A stretch of 64,000 bases of DNA, from the NCBI GenBank assembly GCA_007115705.1, contig QXEO01002089.1, positions 1,179,598 to 1,243,597 of the forward strand, written 5' to 3'. The notes below the pieces were generated by a model, which was not told the origin of the DNA, made no database searches, and worked only from the letters and a program-made list of their open reading frames with translations. Shown here piece after piece: positions 11,349-21,989 of this stretch; position 1 is the first letter of the stretch; each line of letters opens with the position of its first letter. Source of the stretch: Dactylis glomerata (Eukaryota; Streptophyta; Magnoliopsida; Poales; Poaceae). Made by a program: the position numbers and the translations under genes.

Positions 11349-12424
11349 AAGACCCAGATAGTTCATCTAGAAGCTGATCATTGATCAATGATGGGCACAG
11401 GGTATTTGCCGACGATAGTCAAAGAGTTAAGGCCCTGTAATCAACACATAGTCTCCATGTGCCATCTTCTTTCTTGACTAGAATTTCTGGTGAAGAGAAG
11501 GGATTGTTGCTTTTCTGAATGATGCCAATGTGTAGTAATTCAGTTACTTGCCTCTCACATTCAGTTTTCAGCTCTAATTTGTGCTTGGATGGCCTTGCGC
11601 TGTCTGGTTGGGCCACAGGTACCAGTGGGATTTTGTGGTCACATGCTCTCCTGGGAGGCAAAGAATCTGGTTCATTTAATATGTCCAGATATTGATTCAG
11701 CAATGCATAGACTACTGTGGGGGTTTGTGATTTTTCCCTTCAGCTTGAAGTGTGCACAAATAGAGCAATGTGCCACTACCCCTGTTTTGCAGTCATGCAA
11801 CAGTTTAGCTGCTGAAATCTTGGTCACAGTTGAAACGGAAGAATTCACTCCCTAGAGGAGGATGTAGCCTTTCTTAGTGGTGATAGTAAATCTCTGTAAT
11901 TCCAAGTCAATTTCCATTGGACTATGTTACTTCAAAAAGTCCAACCCTAAGATAGCATCATAGATCTCTAGCTTGATTATTTTAAAATCAGTGTCAAATT
12001 CATGGATTTGAGAAATCTACTTGTATCGAGGGATGAATTGGGTGCACAACAAGTCAGAGCCATCTGTTGTTACCTTGCATCTTGTTGGCAATTGCTGCAC
12101 AATTTACAACTAGGCTGCTAACTGACTATTGATGAAGGAAGCGGTGCTTCTAGAATCTACCAACATCAAAATTTCTCTGCCCTAAATCCAAGCATGTAAT
12201 TGAATTACAGTAGGAGCAGTTGTACCTGAGATGGCTTGAAGTGATAACGTAAGTTTAGGGGGGATGTGGATGTTGTGAACATTTCTTCAGGTTCTCCTAT
12301 AACTTCTTCACAAGAGAACATAGCCAACAGTTCTTCTGTGACATGCGTCTGCACTTGAGCTGGACAGGCGCGCTCCTTGTCCCATTGTTCACCACACTTA
12401 AAAGCAAAGTCTTCTAGCACGCAG
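11349..12424 (-). pseudogene. Broken Ty3/gypsy gag-protease-RT fragment
   Basis: On -, the 12420-12205 frame has a gag knuckle remnant (FKCGEQWDKERACP) and TEELLAMFS, a common lead into protease in this lineage. The protease segment near 12160-12110 is riddled with stops. From 11703 a frame resumes with reverse-transcriptase N-terminal motifs: RACDHKIPLVP, SNNPFSSPEILVKKEDGTW and RLCVDYRAL. The next motifs (TIVGKYPVP, then a DDQLLDEL-like remnant) continue in a shifted frame to about 11349. No LTRs or later domains are adjacent. This is an old truncated relic, unrelated to the larger chromovirus at 28543 except by superfamily. Confidence 0.8.
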
Positions 12425-13229
12425 GGACGAAGTCAGGATTCCGACATAGGGGGGCGAGGTTGTGCCTCTAAGGCCTGAAGGAAAAAACTCCCGCATAGGC
12501 TCTATACATTCCTAGGCAAGACATAATGCGGAAGGCAATTAACTTGTTAATGAACTGATTTCTCTGCGAGCAATAGACATGGATACTACAGGAATATATT
12601 TAAATAATACAGTACCTCTTATCTCTGTGGATTATGGCTGCTCTAAATCGTTGTTCTCGTTAGATCCACCCCCAAATCTGAGGTTGATGTGGCAATACCA
12701 TGGCCTTCATCCACTGCTCCATCCGAATTATGGCCATAGCTACAACGTATGGTAAAGATCCAATTAGGCGTCGCAGCTTCCGCTAAGTGCCCATCCGGCC
12801 GTCATCTTCGTCGCCAGGTCTAGCGCCGGGTGGAGGAGGCCAGGCGGCAGGAGTCGAATCCACTGCTGCTAGGCAGATCGATCAAGCGAGTCTCACTGCA
12901 TAGCGCCGGTGCAGCTAGCTTCGGCCATAGGCCCAAATAATAGCCGGGGCCTGATTCTTCTATTTTGGCGAATGGGCTAGCTAGCCGCTTAGGCCTAGGT
13001 GATTATTGGTAATTCAATATTTGGCAGGCCAAAGGGGGCGCGGGGGGCGAAAATTAAGCATGTAGATATGTTTTAACGCGTAGATTATAAGCAAGATGAG
13101 TAAATCTACACACTAAAAGGTATATATGTGTCAAAAAAAGGTTAAAACAACTTATATTTTAAAACAGAGAAAAAGTAATCACTACACGGGGCAACAAGAT
13201 CAATAGGGGGCGAATAGATATTTCCATCG
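12425..13229. other. Unassigned, no gene seen
   Basis: Two short G-rich motifs (AGGGGGGCGAGG near 12451 and AGGGGGCGCGGGGGGCGA near 13030) bracket mixed sequence. No sustained frame or recognisable protein is visible. Confidence 0.4.
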
Positions 13230-13795
13230 CCGTAGCTATCGTCTACTCATTCGTGCTGCTCCAAATGAAACCCCAGATCTGAACCTCCTGGATCGAACGA
13301 TGGTGGCGCTTTCAGCGTCACTCTCCCTCTTGGAGACATCGTTCTTGGAGAAGTTGCTGGAAGGTAGAGCCAACGTAGAGTGGTGTGCATCTTCCGCATC
13401 AACGATGCCGGGTCTCGGCGGCGTGGCGCAACAGAGTCTCAACGGCGTGGCGCAACGGAGTCTCGGTGACGGGCATGCCTTGATGGACTAGCGTAAGGCA
13501 GAGACACCGTCTGACGTCGTGGTGGCGTCGATGGTTGGTTTGGTGAGGAGCTTCACTTTAGTCTACCACTATGGAGATGGGTTGGCGGGAAGTGGTGGAG
13601 GTGACTTTTGGAGAATACGCATAAGACGCTATCTCTGGATTGTGCGGGAGTCGGCGTTCACGGTGATCGGGTTGTGCCCTGTATTTAGCCTCTTATGTTT
13701 GTACTAGTTTGGTATTGATTTTGGCGGCTCTGGTTTATAAGATTGTTGTTAGGCTTTTTGCCATCTCTTATTGAATAATTAAAATAAAAAAAGTA
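13230..13795 (+). mobile_element. Possible LINE 3' end
   Basis: Short GC-rich frames (13300-13491 and 13519-13707) are followed by TGTTGTTAGGCTTTTTGCC and an A-rich tail (AATTAAAATAAAAAAAG, 13776-13792). The layout resembles 3' regions of grass non-LTR retrotransposons that I recall, but no reverse-transcriptase motif is present. A degenerate host gene is the alternative. Confidence 0.3.
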
Positions 13796-13811
13796 TGTAT
13801 GCATCAATTTA

Positions 13812-14756
13812 GGGTGTGTTCGGTTGGTATCATCAGGTGGAATGTAATGGAACCGTTCTGCACCTGGTATCCATCCTCGTGTTCAGTTAGGAAAAGAAGT
13901 GGAATGGAACCGTTCCTCCAAACCGAATATTCTGCCCATATGCGGAATCGGGTCGTTCCACCGAATCGGTGGAATGTGCTCGTTCCACCCCCACCTAATC
14001 CTTCTCTGACCGAAACAAGAAAATCACCCACCCCTAATTCCTTCTTGCCCTACGATCTCACTCCTAAATCCACGCATCCCGTTGGTTCACGGACGAATCA
14101 GTGGCAGGTGGCCGGAAAGCGGGCGTCAGACAGGGAGGCGGGCGGCAGGCAGACGGCCGGCGGCGGAGGAAGCGGGCAGGCGGAGCGGGGGAGGAGGGGG
14201 GCAGACGGAGCAAGCAGGCGCCCAGGCGGAGCGGGGGGGGGGGAGCAAGCAGGCATGCAGGTAGAGCAAGCCGGCGGCGACGCGCAGCCGGTGGCCAGCA
14301 AGAGCGCCGGCGACGGACCTCTCGGAATCGGTCAATGGCGGACAGGAATCGGTCGACGGTGAGGGGAATTGGTTGACAGCGAGGGGAATTTGTCAACGGT
14401 GGATAGGAATTGGTCGAGGGCGATGTGAATCGGTGGAGGGCGGATGGGCAAGCAGTGTCCAATTGCAGGGAAGAAGAGAACTGCGCGGTGTAGTCTTTTT
14501 GTTTGATATTTTTATTTAGGAGAAATATTAATCTTAGACTGAATAATTGTTTTTTGGCTATATAAACAGTAAATTGATTGTCTAAATCGTAAAATGTAGT
14601 CATTCTATTACATATATTTGTCTCCAACTAAACACCGGACGGAACAGTTCCATTCCACTTTTTTAACTCAACTGAACACGGGAATGGAACCGACCCATTC
14701 TAGTGGAATGGAACCATTACATTCCATTCCACTTCGTTCCCGAACTAAACACACCC
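13812..14756. mobile_element. Large Tourist/Harbinger-type MITE with GC-rich core
   Basis: The ends are GGGTGTGTTCGGTT and AACTAAACACACCC, flanked on both sides by TTA, the target duplication of PIF/Harbinger elements. Long inverted arms of more than 100 bp share the motifs GTGGAATGTAATGGAACC and its complement. The centre (14100-14350) is a GC-rich, purine-biased low-complexity block with GGCGGAGCGGG repeats. Frames through it on both strands are compositional artefacts. There is no transposase. Confidence 0.75.
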
Positions 14757-14759
14757 TTA

Positions 14760-15359
14760 ATGTAGAGGCCTGCTCCTCATTTCAAAAAAAAAAACATAGA
14801 TTGAGAGGCTAATATTGAAGCTCATTTTTGCACCAAGTTTGATTGTAAGTTTCTTTGCGTGTGATTCCCACGGGTTCTCTTTTGCAGTGCTCCAAGTAGG
14901 CACCCAATTCCTGGCCCCAAAGAGAAGGAGGAACCCAAGAGAGCGACGCACGTATCTGTCTACCAGTAACTTGCAAGAATCTGTCAAAAAGGGGCATATG
15001 CAAATGCAAAGATCGGTGGCAACGGCACCGTACGACGTCCTTCTCAGAGCCTAGTAGAGTACTATTAAAACCTGGCTCTCCTCCTCGGAATCTATTCTGA
15101 TTAGAGGTCTAATCTTTTTCGTCAAAGGTTGGTGCTGCACCGATTGTCGGCTTCCATGGCGGAGGGGTCGTCGCTGTCGCAGCAACGAAGGGGACGGGCA
15201 GCAAGGAAGGGGCCTGCCTGGCTGCAAGTTGCGAGTGCGGCCACTTGCGAGGAAGGGGAAGGAACCTCCTCGACGCGGGGGCCAGTTGACCACTAGTAGC
15301 CGCCCCGCAGCACACTGCCGGCCGGCGCTTATTGGAGTTTGGACTTTGGGTTCATGTAC
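14760..15359. other. Unassigned stretch with a small possible ORF
   Basis: An ATG near 15156 opens a 48-residue Arg/Gly/Ala-rich frame (MAEGSSLSQQRRGRAARKG...) that stops before 15299. No domain, splice context or homolog is recognisable, and nothing else stands out. Confidence 0.25.
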
Positions 15360-15361
15360 TA

Positions 15362-15595
15362 CTATCTCCATGTCAGATTATTGGGCAAATATGTATTTTA
15401 AGATTTACTTTAACCATTAATTTTAATTAAAAAAATATTAGATATTTGACATAAAAATTATATCATTGGAAAGTTCTTTTAAATATGAATTCAATGGTAT
15501 AATTTTTATATAATATATTTTATTTTTTAACTAAAATTAAAAATCAAAGTTTGTCTTAAAGTACACAATTGTCCTATAATCGGATATGGAGGTAG
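15362..15595. mobile_element. Stowaway-like MITE, 234 bp
   Basis: Flanked by TA. The ends CTATCTCCATGTCAGATTAT and ATAATCGGATATGGAGGTAG are inverted copies. The interior is AT-rich and itself partly palindromic (TAATTTTAATT, TATCATTGGAAAG against TCAATGGTATAA). It is non-coding. Confidence 0.75.
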
Positions 15596-15597
15596 TA

Positions 15598-16986
15598 CTG
15601 CTTTGAGTGACTTGCTTGTAGTGGGAGGAGACCAGGAGTAGTACACCCGATGCCCATGTAGAAGCAGCTAGCTAGCAAATCGTAGGATCGTGATTTTAAA
15701 TTAAAAGATACATATCTTTCTACCTTATCTTATCACAGGATTTCGCCTCACACCAATTTGACATGATAAACTTTTGTTTCCTCCAAAATTTTGCAGAAAA
15801 CAAAAATAACCTCTAATTTCGTGAACAAAGGCAGGTCTTCAGGGTGAAAAAGATAAGGAGTTGTTGCTGGAAGGAGCTTCACGTCTTCAGAGAGGAGCAA
15901 CAGCAGCACATGAGATGGCTAGGCAAAGAGTTCCCAGAGCTAGGATCCAGGAGGAAGTCGATGAAGATGAGGAGGTCTCTGTCTGATGTTGCATTAAGCC
16001 AAAAAAGATGAAAGTTGAGCTTGTGGAAGAAAGTTGTTTGAACTTCAGTCCTAAAACCCTAGTCTGTTCTTTTGGGCTGCGCGTTTACTGCCTTTTGGTG
16101 TTGTAATTTCTCATGGGAAGCGTCTGAAGTATCACGAGTAGGTGGGCTCGTTTAAAACTCTGTTTAGGTTGCCTTAGTAGCAGTTCTCTTGCTGCTGGTT
16201 TGTAACCTAGGGTCTCCCCTTTGTCGCACTTTCTTTTCTGTTTTGAACCTGTAAGACCTTTGTTCTGTTATCCTTTGATAGTGGAACCCGGCTCCATACG
16301 TGGAGACGTATGGAAAAAAAACCGTGAACAAAATCATTTGAAAGACACTCTGCATCTGATCTCTCTTTTCTCTCTAATCAGGTTAGAGATCTCAACAATC
16401 TTGCATTTTTTATGGCTGTGCGGCATGGTTTTCCTCGGCAGCTCCTTTCTCTCTAACTATGTGTTTTTATTTGAGTACAAATGCAACATCTGTATAAAAC
16501 AAACCCTTTTTTAGATAATAGTTCAATGCTCCTGACCCCATTAAACATCTTCACCACAAGAAATGCTACTATCATGAAAAACCTGTCTAACCGAATTCTA
16601 TAACAATACTACTACTGTGAAAAGTGTGACATACCTTCATTTCTCCTCAATGTTGAAGTTGGAGTGCATTTCTCCAATGCTTTAAGTTTCCGGTTGCCTT
16701 GTATTAAATCAACCATAAAGGTCTCTTTGACCACCATAATATGTAAAGGTAAACACACGTAGAGTATATACCAACACAAAGGATTTAGAATGTCATGCAC
16801 TTTGACTCCTATGTAATTGCAAACCTTCACAAATTAGCATCATAGATGTTTGAGACACTACACGAAAACAAAGGAGTCTACATCAAGATATCTGAGTGGA
16901 TGGAAATTTCCATCAAAGTAAAATACAAAAAGTTCTTGAAAATTTATATGAATTTAGATATGAAAAATGCCTCTGCACAACTTTTA
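15598..16986. other. Intergenic, no supported gene
   Basis: A 45-codon frame around 15834-15987 (EKDKELLLEGASRLQRGA...) looks protein-like but ends in a stop without flanking splice sites or homology I know. The following 16000-16320 segment resembles a transcribed 3' region. Neither is enough to call a gene. Confidence 0.3.
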
Positions 16987-16988
16987 TA

Positions 16989-17596
16989 CTTCCTCCATTT
17001 CGGTTTACTAGTCCTACACGTGTATCTAGGTTGTTAATTTGACAACAATTTTTTTGACTTCCGAGCACCAGTGATCTCGTTGTTTTAAAAAATTCAAAAT
17101 TGCCTTTATCGGTTTCAAAAAATATAAAAATGCTCGGATGTAGCCAACTATTTTTTTCGAAAACAAGCAAAAAATCATGTTCAAATAGTTTGTAATTTGG
17201 ACTACAAAAATAAAACAAACATGTAGATCCGAGTATGTATTTTTCAAATCTACAACCTATATCAGATTCTATCATTTTTTCTAACCCACAATACAAAGAA
17301 TTTCGTACTAAACTTTTACATGCTTCTAGCTCACATCATTGACTATATCTAGATTTATTTTCATAATTTTTTGTTACAAATATAATATACATTTTTTTTA
17401 AACAGCAGGAGCCAAATGCACTTTCTTTGTTAATTTGATCCATATAAATAAACTATATAATTAAAAAATTATACCATTAGAAAGTATAGCAACTTAAGTT
17501 TCTAATGGTATATTTTTATAATATACATCTCATGTTAAGTTAGTCAAACTACAACTTAGGGATACACGTAGGACTAGTAAATCGAAACGGAGAAAG
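16989..17596. mobile_element. Long Stowaway-like MITE, 608 bp
   Basis: TA on both sides. The terminal inverted repeat is about 35 bp: CTTCCTCCATTTCGGTTTAC at the left and, reverse-complemented at the right, CTTTCTCCGTTTCGATTTAC, followed by the shared TAGTCCTAC. The AT-rich interior also folds back (ACCATTAGAAAG near 17472, TTTCTAATGGT near 17500). There is no coding capacity. It ends about 1.3 kb upstream of the guanylate kinase start codon. Confidence 0.8.
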
Positions 17597-17599
17597 TAA

Positions 17600-18219
17600 T
17601 GCTTTTAACCCTTTAAATTAAACCCCTAGAAATTCTTCCGAATATAGAGAACATCCATTCTACAAGGAAGGGCAAACAAAAGCAATAGTGGCTTTGAAAA
17701 TGCCCAAACATGGACAAAAGTAAGAACAAAGGATTGATAGTAGCATGCATTTTGAATCCTATAGAATTTTAAAACTACAAAAATACCAACACACCACATA
17801 AAAGAAAAAATATTAAGATGTTTGAGCAGAAGGAAGACTACAAAAGAACTATTACAATAAAGAATGTAAATTTTTATTTTGCAAACCCTTCAAATAAAAT
17901 TAATATTCTAATTTAAAACCCTATAAAAATCATAGGAAATCCTTTTGAATGAAAGAAACCTAAAGTCTTCAAAAAAAAAGGAGAACAACGAAAAAAAGAC
18001 TGGGGCCGCCATTAAAAATGTCCAAACAAGGACAAAAGGGAAGATGCTTTGGAGTTTGGGCTGTGCCCCTTTGCGGCCAAGCGGGTCAAGCCTCAGGACC
18101 AGATCCACGGAATCCGACGGAAATAAACAGTTTATTAATGCCACCCCACAAAATCGAAACAAAGCGGAAAGCGAGAGAGAAAAAGTGCCATAAAAACGCC
18201 GGAGCCCTCGTCGTCGCTT
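17600..18219 (+). promoter_or_regulatory. Upstream region of the guanylate kinase gene
   Basis: AT-rich until about 18000, then rising in GC toward the first exon. CCATAAAAAC at 18189-18198 is a possible TATA-like element 20-40 bases before the CT-rich start of the presumed leader. The transcription start is not visible from sequence alone. Confidence 0.35.
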
Positions 18220-18459
18220 CTTCCCTGCCAAATTCCAACCCCGAGCTCCAGCCCCCATTCGATCCCTCCCTCCCCGCTCGGCTGCGCCCCGCCCCATCCC
18301 CAGCAGAGTCCTCGCCTCGGCCCCTCCTCCCCGGCGCTGACCAGCCCGCCCGCCACACCAGCCGCCGCCGCGGCAGCATTCATTGCCGCGTCGGTTTCTT
18401 GACCGGGCTCCAGCTCGGAGGCAGCGCGGGGATCGCGGGATCTCGTTGGAGGAAGCGAG
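18220..18459 (+). other. Non-coding first exon (5' UTR) of the guanylate kinase gene
   Basis: GC- and CT-rich leader ending GGAAGCGAG before GTTTGT, a plausible splice donor. The next exon is taken as 18840-18886, after TGTGAATAG. The start of this exon is approximate. Confidence 0.45.
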
Positions 18460-18883
18460 GTTTGTTCCGCCACAATCTAGTTCTGTGTCGTGTACGGCCG
18501 GATTTAGGGTTTCCTTGATCGTTCTTGGAACGGTCGTTACGGTCGTTGGTGCCTGGCTCATGAAGACCCCCCTATTAGCGGCTGCGTTCCCTTGGATCTA
18601 GCCTTGGAACAGTAATGACGCGTGATTAGTGTAGCTTTGGTCGTGTAGGCTGTCGTCCTGTTTGTGGAAAGCTCGACCTGAAATGTGAGAGCGAATAAAT
18701 GGCTCGGTTCTTGTTTTAACAGTTGATGTTGGGATTGTGTTCCTCCACTTGTGTCATGTTCTTGCAGTCAATGAACCTATTGTGTTTACCTGTATTTTGT
18801 CATGATCATTTATTTATCCATGTTCACTTCTGTGAATAGGACGCGAGGCTCGTAGGTCTGCTCCTGATCACCCGGCTTATTTT

Positions 18884-21712
18884 ATGGTGAGTTCATCAAT
18901 ATCTACTTATGTGTTTGTGAGTTCCTTGATGTGGTACTTTACTTATTGTGTCAAGACAATATCTACTTATGTGTTTATGAGTTCCTTGATGTGGTACTGT
19001 ACTTATTGTGTCAAGAAAGATTATTTTCTGTAACATGCTAAACAGGATCCAAATTTTCATTTGATGTGATAAACAGGGTGAAGAGGCTCCTGAGTTTCGT
19101 GTTGAAAGCATCACCTTGGAGTCCAAGGATTGCCACCAGAATGCCGTAGACATTGGCAATAAGACGGTGAGTCACATAAATGAGTTGATTTATATACATA
19201 TGCTTTCAGTTTGATTTTAGGATGCTTCCGTAATTTTTTAACCGAGCCTGTCAGTACTGATTGATGCTATCACTTGTATTATTTTATCGTGTTGCTTATA
19301 CATGATTAAGGTTGCTTAGTAAGCTGGCAACAGGTTTGTGTCTTTGTAGTCGCAAATCATGGTGTCATTAATAAAGATAAAGTTGGTGTGGTTATAATGT
19401 GCGATACCGTGTGACTTCCTTTTCTCGTACTTACCTGGAAATACCCTTGGTTGACTTGGCTACACCAACTAATACCTACTGTTTGCATATGTTCAGTAAT
19501 AAACTTTTCCCATGTAGCTGTCAGTGTTTATCATAGCACTCTAAAGTACAAAGCTAGATTGTAACAACAGTTATTTGCTTTTGCAGTATGTAATTGGCAG
19601 ATCAGATGAGGACTCGAAGTCACCCTTTGGCATTAAAATTCTGGACAAACTAACTCAGACTTGGTATTATACTTGTCCATTTTTTTTTTGTGCGCTCTGC
19701 ATGTAATTTCTTTAGATCTTAGTACATAGTCATTCTGACGATTGGTATCATGGCAGGGTTGTGCCGACAGTACTTGGGGTTCAGCCTCCATCCAAGTCGC
19801 ACTCAGCGATTCTTGTAAATGATGAGAAGATATTGGTTGTTGAGAAGGGTGTTTCATTGAATGATTCCATCTGGTTCCTTGAGGTAAACATTGATAAATT
19901 GACAAATAGTTCTTATCCTTGTTGGTTTTTGTAGTATTTTTCTTTAAAGAGTATGGATGCTGGATTTATTCACCATATTCAAGGTGGACCTGCTGAGTAT
20001 ACCAAGTAAAATTGAAACTAAATAACAGAGCTAGACTGAAAAAGATGTCAATTTTGTTGGTGCTGTCTCACTGTTCAATGTTGTTCGCTCTGTAGTTGTA
20101 TTATTTACTTGTGCCTCTCATCTTACTGGCAACCGAGAATTATATGATGGCACCATGGTAACTGGAACTTTCGCTCAGCCCATTTGTCATTCTGCAAAAG
20201 CAGGATCAGGCACACGCGAGTGAAGTGATGTTCCATATTTCTGTGTGTGAAGTGTCCCACAGTTCAACTTCTTGCGTACAATTGTCTGCTTTTCCTTCTC
20301 AGTAATTCATCTTTCTGAGCTCACCCTTGTTTTGCTTTACATCTCAGATAGATACCCCCTTTGTTAAACAGCAGCGGAAAATCAAGGGTTCGGAAGTTGT
20401 TTCCTGGAGCAAGGGAGTACTTGGCGTTGCGCAAAAGCCTGTTGTTATTAGTGGGCCTTCTGGTGTTGGTAAAGGGACATTAATAGCGAAATTGATGAAG
20501 GAGTACCCATCAAAGTTTGGATTTTCTGTTAGCCACACTACAAGATCTCCAAGGGTGAAGGAAATCGATGGAGTTCACTATCATTTTGCCGAAAGAAGCA
20601 AGATGGAACAAGATATAAGTGAGGGAAAATTTCTTGAATTTGCTCATGTTCATGGAAATCTCTATGGCACGAGTATTGAAGCAGTTGAATCTGTTACTGA
20701 TGAGGGGAAGGTAAAATACTGTCACTTTTCATTCTAGTTTCTGAAAGGTGAGTTATTCATCTTCCCATTGTTTTCATTGAAGAGGTGTATTCTCGACATT
20801 GATGTTCAAGGTGCTCGATCTGTGAGGGCTTCTTCGCTTGAAGCAATATTCATCTTTGTATGCCCTCCGTCATTCGAGGAACTAGAGCAGCGCCTTCGGG
20901 CACGGTATATTAGTAGATTATAAAATGCATTGATAGCTAAGCTCATGAGAATGATAGTTCTGTTACACCTTCTAAAGCGAGAAGAGAGATGTTTGATTTA
21001 TACTCTGGTGAATTGGTTATACAGGGCTACAGAAACAGAGGAGCAAATCCAGAAACGACTTAAAAATGCTCGTGCTGAACTTGATCAGTCCAATTCACCA
21101 GGTCTTTTCGACCATCTTCTGGTAAATGATGATCTTGAAACATGCTATGAGAATTTGAAGGTAGATACCCAGCTCACTGGTTACAAGCTTTCCTTGCCTC
21201 AAGTTACTTGAATTCAAGGCACTGTCATGCCTCCTCTTTCCTTTTAATAAATCGTTATTGCAACCTGCAGAAGTTGCTTTCGCTGGATGATGACCATGAA
21301 GATTCAGATGACTGTTGTAAGTTACATGAGCTTCTTTTCCAATCCTGTTTCTATTAGTGCTTCAGTGTGTTATTTCTTATGGTAAATCTTGCTGTGTTTC
21401 AGTCATCAAGGATGGCAAAGCAACTGCATGCTATTCAATTCTATCCAAAACAGATTCAGAAATTTTGTTGCAATCTGACATTAGTGAAGTAGAAAAAGGA
21501 GCTGCAAACTTGTAAGTCATCTTCCTCCATTTTTCACATAACGCCGAAGCTATTAATTGATGATATGATTCTTACTCTTGCATATCTGAATTTTGTTCGA
21601 CAGGCTAGCGCTCGACTTGTCCTCTCTTACAGGAGGCGCTCCCGGACGAACAAGGGGTCTTAAGCTACAGTCAGTTAACCCAACTGACAATGGTTTGAAG
21701 GCCGTTCGATGA
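18884..21712 (+). CDS. Guanylate kinase (cytosolic plant type, kelch-like N-terminus), ten coding exons
   Basis: Transfers phosphate from ATP to GMP to give GDP, feeding GTP and dGTP pools. Coding exons by splice sites and frame: 18884-18886, 19077-19166, 19587-19663, 19757-19883, 20348-20710, 20783-20904, 21025-21160, 21271-21316, 21403-21511, 21604-21712; all join in frame to 393 residues plus TGA. Residues 1-99 carry a partial kelch-like module (YVIGRSDEDSK, KILVVEKGVSLNDSIWFLE). The kinase domain starts near 130 with the P-loop GPSGVGKGT (135-143). GMP-binding SVSHTTRSPR, GVHYHF, KFLEFAHVHGNLYGTS, LDIDVQGARS and the lid EEQIQKRL follow in order, so the active site looks complete. Length and layout match Arabidopsis GK-1/GK-2 (about 390 residues). 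There is no transit peptide, so a cytosolic or nuclear location is inferred. Oddity: the initiator ATG is the last codon of its exon. Confidence 0.9.
18899..19018 (+). repeat. 60-bp tandem duplication in a guanylate kinase intron
   Basis: Two adjacent 60-bp copies (18899-18958 and 18959-19018) differ at two internal positions plus the last bases. They lie 12 bases after the splice donor of the intron that follows the ATG. Confidence 0.9.
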
Positions 21713-21967
21713 CCCGAGATATTCTTGCAAACGATGTCGCAGAAGTGTCGACTGATGATTTTTTCAGTTAGTGAGATGAAAGCTTCAGAAACATCTTAGT
21801 TAGGGAAAAAAGGAAACAAACAGTGGAATTTATGTCCATTTGTCATTTGTTTGCCACAGAGGCGCTTCGTTAGTTCTTTGTACCAGAATGGGGTGAAATC
21901 ATACCGCGGGATTGTACCTTATTGGTGAGGGTTGTATACTTTTCATTGTGTACCTTATATTTTTTTG

Positions 21968-21980
21968 TTGAATAATATGA
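21968..21980 (+). terminator. Likely polyadenylation signal of guanylate kinase
   Basis: TTGAATAATATGA about 260 bases after the stop, preceded by a T-rich run (ATTTTTTTG). This is typical of the loose plant polyadenylation signal; the cleavage site is not determined. Confidence 0.4.
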
Positions 21981-21989
21981 TGAAAAGCA

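Noticed and set aside
14064..14627. 187-residue frames across the MITE core
   Set aside because: Low-complexity sequence inside a MITE, open on both strands.
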